DNA of 64,000 nt, taken from positions 248,001-312,000 of the forward strand of contig NZ_LAIJ01000010.1 of assembly GCF_001449115.1 (NCBI RefSeq). Direction: 5' to 3'. Numbering within the stretch: position 1 is the stretch's first letter; each line of letters begins with the position of its first letter. The notes under the pieces were generated by a model that did no database searches, was not told the DNA's origin, and worked only from the letters and a program-made list of their open reading frames with translations. The position numbers and the translations under genes are program-made. The DNA comes from Occallatibacter gabretensis (lineage in GTDB: Bacteria > Acidobacteriota > Terriglobia > Terriglobales > Acidobacteriaceae). Positions 35,701 through 42,875 of this stretch are shown piece by piece.

Positions 35701-35778
35701 TGTGGTGATGGTGCTGGACGATGCGAATGAGGCGGGGCACAGGGATAGCGCGAGGGCGAGCAGCAAGGACAGCTTCAT
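32755..35778 (-). CDS. Pectate-lyase-fold (GH55-like) protein with NHL/SMP-30-like C-terminus
   Basis: The product is 1007 residues from ATG 35778, preceded by GGAGAG, with signal peptide MKLSLLLALALSLCPASFAS. Two right-handed beta-helix halves are visible, each beginning with a Pectate_lyase_3-type pattern: ADSSAALQAAIDKAEG with FIPTGRYRLTRTIYLWPGV near residues 35-80, and GDGTTDDTAEIQQAIDTHRV with YFPSGHYIVRNTLTLKSDT near residue 400. This duplicated helix is the GH55 arrangement (beta-1,3-glucanases). The last about 280 residues are NHL/SMP-30-like propeller strands (KLYFVDHHNQRIYTWSAKQG, VAVDSNGNVYIANGQIFVYS). The fusion is unusual. The activity is not proven; the beta-helix is also used by other lyases and hydrolases. 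Confidence 0.8.
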   Translation of the reverse strand: MKLSLLLALALSLCPASFASSSTITTRPDDPHAVYLDAPSANADSSAALQAAIDKAEGPAREGLVFIPTGRYRLTRTIYLWPGVRLIGYGATRPVFVLPPNTPGFQKGMGVMVIFTGLSRTQPTRAGGPIPFPPPGSVPPNNNVADANPNTFYSAMSNIDFEIGEGNPAAVAVRFHVAQHAFLTHMDFHIGSGLAALYQVGNEAEDVHFYDGRYGILTEKTSPAWQFTLIDSTFDGQRDSAIREHEAGLTLIRDTFRNLPTAIDIDEGYPDQLWVKDSRFENIPGSAVVISMEQSPLTEIGFENARLNRVPTFARFRNSAKTVPGKGNQYIVRAYNYGLILPGEGQMGQMGERYDAWATDTDANLPPAIRALPPSSEWINVHTLGVKGDGTTDDTAEIQQAIDTHRVLYFPSGHYIVRNTLTLKSDTILIGLHPTLTQIDLLDETPGYEGIGAPKPVILAPSGGANILSGIGVFTGGTNPRAVAVLWKAGEQSLIDDVRFLGGHGSGTNPYNNNHTADPDLRKRWDGQYPSLWIADGGGGTFTDIWTPNTFAQAGFVVSNTKTPGHVYELSNEHHLRNEIKFDHVENWDINAPQTEEEAGESPEALSLEISDCRNLTFANYHAYRVTRSRAPFPAAVRIYNSSGIHFRNLHVNAESGYAICDNNGCGTFLRLSKFPYENAIEDITHHLEVREREFTVLDIPSDPPQPTASDASAVLAPDATVKKLEDGFFSISGAAVDSTGKLYFVDHHNQRIYTWSAKQGLSIERDNPLDPVNLAFDKSGNLLVLSSAGPEGTVYSFHPGTSAEELTVLTPQPAQPHPNASVILPGNWWNNGEFQDQLNLDTLRFTTLAELFATDATTPKAREYVSPDGSVFLPAGRVFQQGPATDSSGWRFSDNLDTYGFLTAEPGQRVYVSSESEDITYGAKVNANGTLADLKPFAQRGGESVAVDSNGNVYIANGQIFVYSPQGKQIAQIDVPERPLQLIFGGSNHKTLFILAHHALFATQVR

Positions 35779-35896
35779 GGGACTCTCCACCGGAAACAGG
35801 GCCACTGGATAACTGGCGACTGAACTGCGGAATCCAGCATATCGGACGCAGCAGAGAGAGCTGCGAGCGTGCTCAAGCGCAATGTGTGAGACAAAC

Positions 35897-35942
35897 AAAA
35901 AAATCGGTAAAGCTGTTTGGAAAGCAGCTTTACCGATTTTTT
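35897..35942 (-). terminator. Strong intrinsic terminator after ssb
   Basis: A stem of about 18 bp, TCGGTAAAGCTG / CAGCTTTACCGA extended by A/T runs, with loop TTTGGAAAG. It lies 26 bases after the ssb stop and can act in both directions. Confidence 0.92.
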
Positions 35943-35967
35943 GTGGAGCTTGGTGCTGAGACGCTTG

Positions 35968-36450
35968 TTAGAACGGGATGTCGTCGTCGGAGATTTCGGC
36001 CTGGTTGGCGTATTCGTCGCCGCCGCCAGAGGGCTGGCGCTGATCGAAGCCAGCGGTGGAACCAGAGCTGGAACTCGTCCCGCGGCTGTATCCTCCACTG
36101 GAGCCGCCCTCTTCGCGACCGGAGAGCAGGGAGAGATCATTGACGATGATCTCGGTGCGGTACTTCTTCTGGCCGGATTCCTTGTCGTCCCAACTGCGGG
36201 TCTGGATCTTGCCTTCGATGTAAAGCTTGGTGCCCTTCTTGACGTAGTCGCGGACGATTTCCGCGGTGCGTTTGAAGGCGACGAGATTATGCCATTCGGT
36301 GCGGTCCTGCCAGTTGCCGGAGGCGTCCTGGAAGCGGTCGCTGGTGGCGAGCGTGAAGTTGGCGACCATGGTGCCGCCGCCCGTGGAACGGATTTCGGGA
36401 TCTTTGCCCACGTTGCCTAACAGGATGACTTTATTGACGCTTTTTGCCAT
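35968..36450 (-). CDS. ssb: Single-stranded DNA-binding protein
   Basis: The 160-residue product is a typical SSB. The N-terminal OB-fold (about residues 1-108) has VNKVILLGNVGKDPEIR, TEWHNLVAFKRTAEIVRDYV and KKGTKLYIEGKIQTRSWDD. A flexible Gly/Ser/Gln-rich linker follows, then the acidic tip DDDIPF, which recruits repair and replication partners. It acts as a homotetramer coating single-stranded DNA. It is monocistronic with its own terminator and is not next to rpsF or rpsR. Confidence 0.96.
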   Translation of the reverse strand: MAKSVNKVILLGNVGKDPEIRSTGGGTMVANFTLATSDRFQDASGNWQDRTEWHNLVAFKRTAEIVRDYVKKGTKLYIEGKIQTRSWDDKESGQKKYRTEIIVNDLSLLSGREEGGSSGGYSRGTSSSSGSTAGFDQRQPSGGGDEYANQAEISDDDIPF

Positions 36451-36699
36451 GGTGAATGCTCTCCGGTAAGGAAAAAGAATAGCAGAGGACTGGCCGTCCA
36501 GGCATCTGCGCCTTTAGCGCCTCATTGAGTCCGAAAAACCGGATGAGGTAAGACCTGCGACTTTGTTGTACTTTTTGCCCCTAGGACGAAAAATCACGTG
36601 TGCCGGTCGATTTGGCTTTAACTAAAGATAAAATTTGGCGTCCATTCGGACAGAAGCTCCTCTCTCGCGGTTATCCTTAGTTCAATTCAGGAGGTTCCT

Positions 36700-37497
36700 A
36701 TGCGCGTAACCGGATTTGTACCGGGGTTTGTGTGTGTGCTTGCGGCTGGTTCCTTGTTTGCCGCTGCTGCGCCGCAGATTCTAGCCCAGGGGATTGGCAC
36801 ATCGACCTTTGGTGCTGGGTCGATGGAAGGCATGTCCAAGCAGCCGTACTCGGCTACGTGGACAGAAAAGCAGGTGCAGACGCTGGCCAACGGCACCACT
36901 GTTACGCATGAATCGACGACGAAGTTTGCGCGCGACTCCAGCGGACGGTCCTATACGGAGACACACAACACTCTTCCGACGGGATCGGATGGGCAGCCGC
37001 GCGAGATGGTGAATTACCACATTTTCGATACGGTGGCGCGGACAACAACCTCGTGGAACTCCACTACTAAGGAGGCGACGGTGACCCAGCGGCCTGACCC
37101 GGCGACGATGCAGGCGAGACCGACTCAGACGACAGCTACGCGGATAGCTCCGACGATTCAGACGGAGCAGCCGGTTCGCAGGCAGAATCCGGATGTGCAG
37201 CGTGAAGACCTGGGAACGAAGAACATTGTCGGCGTGAATGCGAAGGGTATCCGTATTACGCGGGTGATTCCGGCGGCGCGGGAGGGCAACGACCAGCCGA
37301 TCACGACGATACAGGAGACGTGGTCGTCGAGGGAGTACGCAATTGTGCTGATGAGCACGAATGATGATCCGCGCTCCGGCACGACGACGCGCGAGGTGAC
37401 GGAGTTTACGCCGGGTGAGCCGGATGCGGCGCTGTTCCGCTTGCCGGAGGGGTACACGGTGCGGGAGGTTACTCCGCGGACGGTTGCGAATCAGTAA
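36700..37497 (+). CDS. Secreted protein of unknown function
   Basis: The 265-residue product has a signal peptide (MRVTGFVPGFVCVLAAGSLF to ILAQG). The mature part is Thr/Arg/Gln-rich with a pattern of two beta-rich halves: a first with SATWTEKQVQTLANGTTVTH, a middle low-complexity linker (RPTQTTATRIAPTIQTEQPV) and a second with TIQETWSSREYAIVLMS and EFTPGEPDAALFRLPEGYTV. The last motif is common at the end of small exported proteins of this group of bacteria. No catalytic residues can be recognised. AGGAGG lies upstream of ATG 36700, a strong site, and a terminator follows, so it is a monocistronic, probably well expressed gene. Confidence 0.75.
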   Translation: MRVTGFVPGFVCVLAAGSLFAAAAPQILAQGIGTSTFGAGSMEGMSKQPYSATWTEKQVQTLANGTTVTHESTTKFARDSSGRSYTETHNTLPTGSDGQPREMVNYHIFDTVARTTTSWNSTTKEATVTQRPDPATMQARPTQTTATRIAPTIQTEQPVRRQNPDVQREDLGTKNIVGVNAKGIRITRVIPAAREGNDQPITTIQETWSSREYAIVLMSTNDDPRSGTTTREVTEFTPGEPDAALFRLPEGYTVREVTPRTVANQ

Positions 37498-37518
37498 TTT
37501 GTTTTGAGCTTTGATTCA

Positions 37519-37550
37519 CAGGGCGCGACGATTGTCGCGCCCTGATTGTT
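37519..37550. terminator. Bidirectional intrinsic terminator
   Basis: A perfect 11-bp stem CAGGGCGCGAC / GTCGCGCCCTG, loop GATT, followed by ATTGTTTTT. It separates the secreted unknown (plus) from the end of the ctaB operon (minus). Confidence 0.88.
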
Positions 37551-37565
37551 TTTGCGGGCTTGAGT

Positions 37566-37835
37566 TTAACGTATGTGGCTGATGCGGCGGTTGCGGAACC
37601 ATTTGGCTGTGCCGAGCAGGAGCAGGAGGACGCCGAAGGGAATGCACATGAGTGCGACGATGAGCGCGAGCCAGCCGCTGTTGGTGTGTGCGCCGGTGGC
37701 GGAGAAGCCGCCGAGGAGCGCTTCCAGCAGCAGGGCCGCGAGGATGCCTGTGCCGAGCATGCTTCCACCCGAGCGGAGAAGCTGGATGGTGCCGTCCTGG
37801 CGGTTGAGAGCTGCGTGGCTGTTTCGTTCACCCAT
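37566..37835 (-). CDS. Small membrane protein, last gene of ctaB operon
   Basis: An 89-residue product with two hydrophobic helices (MLGTGILAALLLEALLGGFS and LALIVALMCIPFGVLLLLLG) and a basic C-terminus (KWFRNRRISHIR). The gene is 17 bases downstream of the DUF420 gene and shares its strand and direction. The helical hairpin and position suggest an accessory role in cytochrome oxidase or heme supply, but I recognise no family. Confidence 0.65.
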   Translation of the reverse strand: MGERNSHAALNRQDGTIQLLRSGGSMLGTGILAALLLEALLGGFSATGAHTNSGWLALIVALMCIPFGVLLLLLGTAKWFRNRRISHIR

Positions 37836-37852
37836 TGTGTATTAGGACCTGA

Positions 37853-38404
37853 TTAGCTTAGGGCCAGGCGGAGCATCACGTAGGTGATGACGCCGGTGAC
37901 GGAGACGTAGAGCCAGATAGGGAATGTCCAGCGGGCGACGACGCGGTGCTGGCGGATGCGGCCGGTGAGCGAGAAGAAGAAGGTCACGAGCACGAGCGGC
38001 AATGCCACGATGGCGAGAAGGATGTGGCTGCCGAGTAGCCAGAGATAGAAGGTGCGGAAGGCAGCGTGAGCCGGGTAGAGTACATCGCCGTGCAGTTTGT
38101 GGTGCAAGATGTAGCCGATCAAAAAGAGCGTGGAAAAGATAAAGGCCGTGATCATGGCCGCGCGATGCTGGGCGATCTTGCGTGCTTTGATGAAAGTGAA
38201 GCCGATGAGCAGCGAGACGGCGCTGAGACCGTTGAAGATAGCGTTGAGCGTGGGCAGGAAGGCATATTGCGTGCCGGTGGTGTCTGAGGCCGGATGTATG
38301 TAGATGAGCCAGAAAAGGAAAAGCGTGGCTGCCGTGCTGATGGCGAGGATGGCAGCGATGGCGGCGCGGGAGTTGTCTTTTGGAGCGGATGTCAGAGTCG
38401 TCAT
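37853..38404 (-). CDS. DUF420 (CtaM-like) membrane protein
   Basis: The 183-residue product has four to five membrane helices and the DUF420 pattern: LPTLNAIFNGLSAVSLLIGF, KARKIAQHRAAMITAFIFS, LHHKLHG, and SHILLAIVALPLVLVTFF. His residues in the HHK and H-rich loops are characteristic. The family includes CtaM, needed for heme-copper oxidase assembly in Firmicutes. It is 6 bases after ctaB, which supports a role in heme A or O maturation of an oxidase encoded elsewhere. Confidence 0.88.
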   Translation of the reverse strand: MTTLTSAPKDNSRAAIAAILAISTAATLFLFWLIYIHPASDTTGTQYAFLPTLNAIFNGLSAVSLLIGFTFIKARKIAQHRAAMITAFIFSTLFLIGYILHHKLHGDVLYPAHAAFRTFYLWLLGSHILLAIVALPLVLVTFFFSLTGRIRQHRVVARWTFPIWLYVSVTGVITYVMLRLALS

Positions 38405-38410
38405 AGTCCT

Positions 38411-39379
38411 TTAGTGTTTGGCGATGGCGCAGAGCATGAGCGCGGTCATGAGCAGCGGCAGGTAGATGACGCTGACCTTGAGCAGGTCGCGGGCGAGCAT
38501 GCGGCTGCGGGCTTCGTCGGTGGTGCGGAGGATTCCGGCAAAGCGGATGGTGTAGCCGAGATAAAAGAGGCCGAGAATGGCGGCGATGATGGCGTAGGTT
38601 AGGCCTGTCATGCCGAGATACCATGGCGCGAGGCTGACGGGAATCATGACTACGGCGTAGACGAGAGCCTCAATGACGGTGGACCAGCCATCGGGCTGGA
38701 CGACGGGCAGCATTTTGATGCCGGCTTTGCCGTATTCCGCGCGGTACATCCAGGAGATGGCCATGAAGTGCGGAAACTGCCAGACGAAGAGGATGGCGAA
38801 GAGTGCGACGGCGGGCCACTCGATGCGGTCGCGGGCGGCGGTCCAGCCGAGCAGAGGGCCCATGGCGCCGGGGAAAGCTCCAATGAAGGTGGCGAGCGTG
38901 GTGAGGCGCTTGAGCGGTGTGTAGATGGCGACGTAGGTGAAGGCTGTGAGCAGCGCCAGCGCTACGGTGAGGAGATTGGTGTGGAGCGCGAGCCAGCCTG
39001 CGCCGAGGGCGAGGGCTGCGAGGCCGGCGAGGACGCCGACGGCGAGCGGGAAACGGCCTGCGGCCAGAGGGCGGTCGGCGGTGCGCTTCATGCGGGCGTC
39101 TGATTTGCGCTCAATGGACTGGTTGAGTGCGCTGGCGCCGGCGGAGACGAGGGCGATGCCGAAGAGGGTGTCGAGGAGGCCGCGCTGGAGGCTGGAGATT
39201 CCTGACTGCATGGAGCCGAGGTAGAAGCCCGCCCAGCCGGTGACGACGACCATGGTTGTGACGCGGGGCTTGAAGAGCTCCTGAATGTCATGGATCAGCT
39301 GCGCGGTTGTTCCCGGCTTCGGCACGTGGAGTGCGCCTGAAACAGAATCCGGAACTGCGGCCTGGGAAGCTGGAGCCAT
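38411..39379 (-). CDS. ctaB: Protoheme IX farnesyltransferase (heme O synthase)
   Basis: The 322-residue product is a UbiA-family prenyltransferase that adds a farnesyl group to heme B, giving heme O for terminal oxidases. The signature is readable: ASALNQSIERKSDARMKRT and ADRPLAAG carry the Asp/Asn/Arg residues of the N-x-x-x-D-x-x-M-x-R-T block. VWQFPHFMAISWMYRAEYG and GIKMLPVV are the second conserved loop. About eight or nine membrane helices are present. It leads a three-gene operon with DUF420 and a small membrane protein. No oxidase subunit gene lies in this window. Confidence 0.95.
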   Translation of the reverse strand: MAPASQAAVPDSVSGALHVPKPGTTAQLIHDIQELFKPRVTTMVVVTGWAGFYLGSMQSGISSLQRGLLDTLFGIALVSAGASALNQSIERKSDARMKRTADRPLAAGRFPLAVGVLAGLAALALGAGWLALHTNLLTVALALLTAFTYVAIYTPLKRLTTLATFIGAFPGAMGPLLGWTAARDRIEWPAVALFAILFVWQFPHFMAISWMYRAEYGKAGIKMLPVVQPDGWSTVIEALVYAVVMIPVSLAPWYLGMTGLTYAIIAAILGLFYLGYTIRFAGILRTTDEARSRMLARDLLKVSVIYLPLLMTALMLCAIAKH

Positions 39380-39445
39380 CGGGAGGGTAGAAACCTCGGC
39401 AGGAAAAGTGGCCCGGATGGATTGCGTGGCGTGCGGGGCCTCTCT

Positions 39446-39895
39446 TTAGATGATACCAAGTGGAGCGATGTAGGCATGGGACTTGAATGGATTCTCGATC
39501 CGGATGCCTTCGATTAGCTGGCCGTGGTTCAGATCTTCCGTCAGAATGTGGGCCGCGCCGGCTTTTTCTGCTGCTGCGATGATTAGAGCGTCCCAGAAAC
39601 TTATATGATGGCGGTCTTCAATTTGAAACGCCTGATTTATTTCCGCAGGAGTTGTTTGGATGCACCACTGCGAATAGTGGCGCACGATTATGCGCGCCAG
39701 CTCCTGCGAGAGCGGTGTAGCGATCTTGCGGGTTACGTTGTTGTAGAACTCCTGCAAGACCTGCATACTGATCGCGCCGGTCTTCTGTTCCCAGAGATTT
39801 TTCAAAATCTCTTTTGCGATTTCATGCTTACGAGCCGCATCGGCGTCAAAGGCATAAATAAGAATGTTGGTATCAACGAAGACTATCTCGGTCAT
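39446..39895 (-). CDS. PIN-domain toxin, VapC-like
   Basis: The 149-residue product is a PIN nuclease. Acidic residues at the active site are in VDTNILIYAFD, in the SFWDALIIAAAEKAG motif and in the ILTEDLNHG motif. VapC toxins cleave RNA, often tRNA or rRNA. It overlaps the antitoxin gene by 23 bases, so translation is coupled. This PIN subgroup with FWDALI is common in bacterial toxin-antitoxin pairs. Confidence 0.9.
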   Translation of the reverse strand: MTEIVFVDTNILIYAFDADAARKHEIAKEILKNLWEQKTGAISMQVLQEFYNNVTRKIATPLSQELARIIVRHYSQWCIQTTPAEINQAFQIEDRHHISFWDALIIAAAEKAGAAHILTEDLNHGQLIEGIRIENPFKSHAYIAPLGII

Positions 39896-40133
39896 GTAGT
39901 TCTTCCCGGTCGATCTTGTGAACGCCTCCGAGATGGAACCCCTTCTCCATCATGGCAATGGCATGCTTCATCGCGTGGTCGTAAGCGTCTTCTTCTGCGG
40001 CAAGCTCTTCTATTTGGCTCGCCAGCAAGCCACTGATCGAAGTAGAACGCCGCGCGGCTAGTATGCGCGCCTTCTGGATGGTCTCCTTGCTCAGTCGGAC
40101 GGTGATGTTCTGTTTTTCATCCGTTGCAGGCAT
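39873..40133 (-). CDS. Ribbon-helix-helix antitoxin of the PIN pair
   Basis: An 86-residue product with an N-terminal ribbon-helix-helix: KQNITVRLSKETIQKARILA followed by ARRSTSISGLLASQIEELA. The second half, rich in acidic and aromatic residues, should wrap the toxin. ATG 40133 has an AAGGAG site (40141-40146). The gene is the first of the pair and the operator-like repeats lie immediately upstream, which fits autoregulation. Confidence 0.88.
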   Translation of the reverse strand: MPATDEKQNITVRLSKETIQKARILAARRSTSISGLLASQIEELAAEEDAYDHAMKHAIAMMEKGFHLGGVHKIDREELHDRDSLR

Positions 40134-40147
40134 GGGAGGGCTCCTTT

Positions 40148-40174
40148 CACGTGTAATACGTGTAGCACGTGCAG
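40148..40174 (-). promoter_or_regulatory. Three tandem 9-bp operator repeats of the antitoxin
   Basis: CACGTGTAA, TACGTGTAG and CACGTGCAG follow each other without gap. CACGTG palindromes stand at 40148-40153 and 40166-40171. They sit directly upstream of the ribosome-binding site of the antitoxin gene, where ribbon-helix-helix dimers normally bind in tandem. Confidence 0.65.
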
Positions 40175-40190
40175 TCAGTGAAAATCAATT

Positions 40191-41621
40191 TTATCGCGGA
40201 ACGAGGTCGAAATGGTCGATGGCGACGCGCGCGCCTGAGTGCATGCGGTTGGCGGCGGGCAGGATCATTACGGTGATTCCGTCAAAGCGGTGCTGCCGGG
40301 ATTGTGCGGGAATGACGAAGTGCAGTTTTTCGGAGACTGGCACGGTTTTTACTGCGAAGTGATCCGGCTGGGTTGAGGTGAGCGGCTGCAGGCCGAGGTC
40401 CAGGCCGCCTTTATAGTCCGATGCTGCTGAATCCGTCAGGAATACGCCGATTGAAAGTATGCCGGGGTCGTTATCGCGATTGAGCATGGTTATGTCGATG
40501 GCGCGGACGGTGGAGAGGGGGATGGGTTTGGCGAGCTTCTGGTGCGCCTGCATCATGAGCGGCCTGGTGTTCAGCGTGTGAATGCTGACGTCCATTGGGT
40601 TGCCGTGAGCCGTGTGCGCGTTTGGGCCGGGCTCTTCCGCGGGAGCTTCAAAGTACCAGTACTCGCCGCTGAAATGGATGGTCTGCGGTTGGGTCAAAGG
40701 CGCGGCGTTTAGCAGATCCGGAGGTACGATGAGCTGCTTCTCCGGCTTTTGCGGCCAGAGTATGACGCTGTGATAACTGCCGAGGCCGCCGGGTTCGGTA
40801 ATATCCGGCTTCTTGGTGGTTTTTGTGGATTTTGCGGCTACGGGTAGGATGCCGAATCCTCCGCTGGATTGCTGGCCGGGTATGAGCGCAAGCGCCGTGA
40901 CCAATATGGCGAGCAGAGCGGACCAGATGAGGCGCGTTTGAGAGCGGCGGGAAGAGCTCAATACTTCTGCGCGGCCGTTCCATGCGACTGCATGGCGCTG
41001 TGCGAACAGAAATGCTCCGGCGGCAGCGATAATGCAGGCGAGCGGGGTGTCTCCGTCAAAAAAGGATGCACAGGTGGCGTAGACGCAGATGGCGATGATG
41101 AGGCCGTGCCAGTCCCACGGGATGGGTTGGAGGGTTGCGGCGAAGATGGGTTGCGGGACTGGCTGGCCGATGGTATCGGAGGGGTGGACGCGTTCTGCTT
41201 TTGTTCGCAGCCATTGCATGGAACAGGCGGGGAGCGCGGCGGCGAGGGCTGCTAGCAGGGGCGCCCAGATGAAATCGCGGCGCAGGAAGAGGACGATGGC
41301 GGGCATCCAGACCCATGCTGTGGCCCAGGTGAGCATGAGTTCCTGCTGCGTGAAGGACGAGCGGAATTTAGCCTGACGCCAGTAATAGCGTGCTCCGGCG
41401 GCGGCGAGGAGCGTGGAGCAGGCCACGTAAGCGAGTGCGGGAAGAAAAAGTGCGGCAGGCGGAAGCTGGAAGCTGTTGTGCCACATCATGAGGAGCCATG
41501 CGGCCAGCAGCGCGTTTACGATTCCGCTGACGATGGCGAGGCGGGGAAAGCGCGCGATGCCCTCGGTTTCGGCCGAGGCTGGATCGATGGATAGAGTCTG
41601 GCCGCTCGGTGTCACTCGCAC
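40191..41621 (-). CDS. Membrane protein of unknown function
   Basis: The 476-residue product has about seven or eight membrane helices in residues 25-250 (AIVSGIVNALLAAWLLMMW, ALFLPALAYVACSTLLAAAG, HGLIIAICVYATCASFF, LIWSALLAILVTALALIPG). A soluble region of about 210 residues follows, with beta-strand character and TIHFSGEYWYFEAPAEEPG and RAIDITMLNRDNDPGILSIG. The soluble end is probably outside the cytoplasm. I do not recognise the family. The VapBC-like pair lies just downstream, in the same direction. Confidence 0.7.
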   Translation of the reverse strand: MRVTPSGQTLSIDPASAETEGIARFPRLAIVSGIVNALLAAWLLMMWHNSFQLPPAALFLPALAYVACSTLLAAAGARYYWRQAKFRSSFTQQELMLTWATAWVWMPAIVLFLRRDFIWAPLLAALAAALPACSMQWLRTKAERVHPSDTIGQPVPQPIFAATLQPIPWDWHGLIIAICVYATCASFFDGDTPLACIIAAAGAFLFAQRHAVAWNGRAEVLSSSRRSQTRLIWSALLAILVTALALIPGQQSSGGFGILPVAAKSTKTTKKPDITEPGGLGSYHSVILWPQKPEKQLIVPPDLLNAAPLTQPQTIHFSGEYWYFEAPAEEPGPNAHTAHGNPMDVSIHTLNTRPLMMQAHQKLAKPIPLSTVRAIDITMLNRDNDPGILSIGVFLTDSAASDYKGGLDLGLQPLTSTQPDHFAVKTVPVSEKLHFVIPAQSRQHRFDGITVMILPAANRMHSGARVAIDHFDLVPR

Positions 41622-41719
41622 TCCAGAGGGATGATGGAGATTTCCGAAGAGAGATTGGCTTGAGACGCAGTTTGTCTGCTTGCTTATTTAGACACCGCGG
41701 GGGCAGTGAATGTTTCCGG

Positions 41720-42250
41720 CTACTGGAGGCGCATGAGGATGGCTTGGACGACTTCTTCCGGTGTGAGCGCGTCGACGGGGATGGAATGATGCGCAATGCG
41801 ATAGAGAGGGAGGCGCTTTTCATAGCGAGCACGGAGGTTGGCGGTGTCGGCGAGGAGGGGGCGGATGGATTCGGTGCCGCTGCAGCGGGTGAGGGAGGTC
41901 TCGAGCGAGGCTTCGAGATGGATGAGACGTGTGCCGGGGCTGGTGAGGAGTAGATCGCGTGTGGCCGCGGTCTCGATGGCTCCGCCGCCGAGGGCGAGGA
42001 CGAGTGAGTCTGTGGCAATGAGGCGGGCGATCGTTTCGTGCTCGCGCTGACGGAAGGCAGACTCACCGTGATGCGCGAAGATTTCGGGGATGGACATGCG
42101 GGCCTCGCCCACGATGGCGTCGTCGGCATCGATGAATTGCCAGCCGAGCCGTGTGGCGAGCAGCGGGCCAACGGTAGATTTACCGGAACCCATGAAGCCG
42201 GTGAGGACGATTTGGCGAATGCTGTGAGAGATTGTGCTCAGATCCGTCAT
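41720..42250 (-). CDS. aroK: Shikimate kinase
   Basis: The product is 176 residues from ATG 42250; a GTG at 42280 adds ten. It phosphorylates shikimate in aromatic amino acid synthesis. Motifs: Walker A GFMGSGKSTVGPLLA, the shikimate-binding DADD in FIDADDAI, LALGGGAIE for the lid side, and RPLL. Length matches the family. EamA-type gene stop 36 bases upstream suggests co-transcription. Confidence 0.95.
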   Translation of the reverse strand: MTDLSTISHSIRQIVLTGFMGSGKSTVGPLLATRLGWQFIDADDAIVGEARMSIPEIFAHHGESAFRQREHETIARLIATDSLVLALGGGAIETAATRDLLLTSPGTRLIHLEASLETSLTRCSGTESIRPLLADTANLRARYEKRLPLYRIAHHSIPVDALTPEEVVQAILMRLQ

Positions 42251-42285
42251 CGCTTTCAGAATATCGGCTGGATGTGGCACGGAGT

Positions 42286-42714
42286 TCAGGCAAGCACCAT
42301 GACTACGGCTCCGGCGGTGATCAGCAGGCCGCCGCAGAGTGCGGGGATGGTGAGCTTTTCGCCGAGGAGGAGCCAGGCGAAGAGCATGACTAGGGGGACA
42401 CTGAGCTTATCGAGCGGTGCGACGCGGGAGGCGGGGCCGAGCTGGAGGGCGCGGAAGTAGCAGAGCCAGGAGAGACCTGTGGCGAGGCCGGAAAGCGTGA
42501 GGAAGAGCAGGGTGCGGCCATCGAGCTGGCGGAGGCCAACGTGCTTGCCGGTGGCGATGGCGATTCCCCAGGCGAAGAGAACCACTACGCTAGTGCGGAC
42601 GGCGGTGGCAAGGTTGGAATCGACATGCGCGACGCCGACTTTTGCCAGAAGGGCTGTGGCGGCGGCGAAGAGTGCGGAGAGAAGCGCCCATGCGATCCAG
42701 TTCATGGAGTTCAT
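42286..42714 (-). CDS. EamA-type single-domain membrane protein
   Basis: A 142-residue product with about five helices, half the size of a normal DMT/EamA transporter. The EamA pattern is clear: AWALLSALFAAATALLAKVG, TGLSWLCYFRALQLGPASRV, and APLDKLSVPLVMLFAWLLLG. Single-domain EamA proteins work as dimers, like small multidrug exporters. The substrate is unknown. It ends 36 bases before aroK. Confidence 0.88.
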   Translation of the reverse strand: MNSMNWIAWALLSALFAAATALLAKVGVAHVDSNLATAVRTSVVVLFAWGIAIATGKHVGLRQLDGRTLLFLTLSGLATGLSWLCYFRALQLGPASRVAPLDKLSVPLVMLFAWLLLGEKLTIPALCGGLLITAGAVVMVLA

Positions 42715-42744
42715 GATAGTGTGCTGAGCAGTCTTCGCCTCGGG

Positions 42745-42797
42745 GGCTAAAGCCTAATCATTATTTCTGCCCTTTTCGGCACGACTGAAGTCGTGCC
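42745..42797. repeat. REP-like palindrome pair
   Basis: GGCTAAAGCC (42745-42754) and GGCACGACTGAAGTCGTGCC (42778-42797) are two close palindromes in the gap between divergent genes. I recall this two-part arrangement as a widespread intergenic repeat of acidobacterial genomes, but cannot count copies here. Confidence 0.5.
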
Positions 42798-42875
42798 CTG
42801 ACACAAAGCCAATTCAGACTGAGCTGCCATCAGGAGTTCATGGTACGCCGGGGAGTTGGTTAGACTGCGAAGAGG

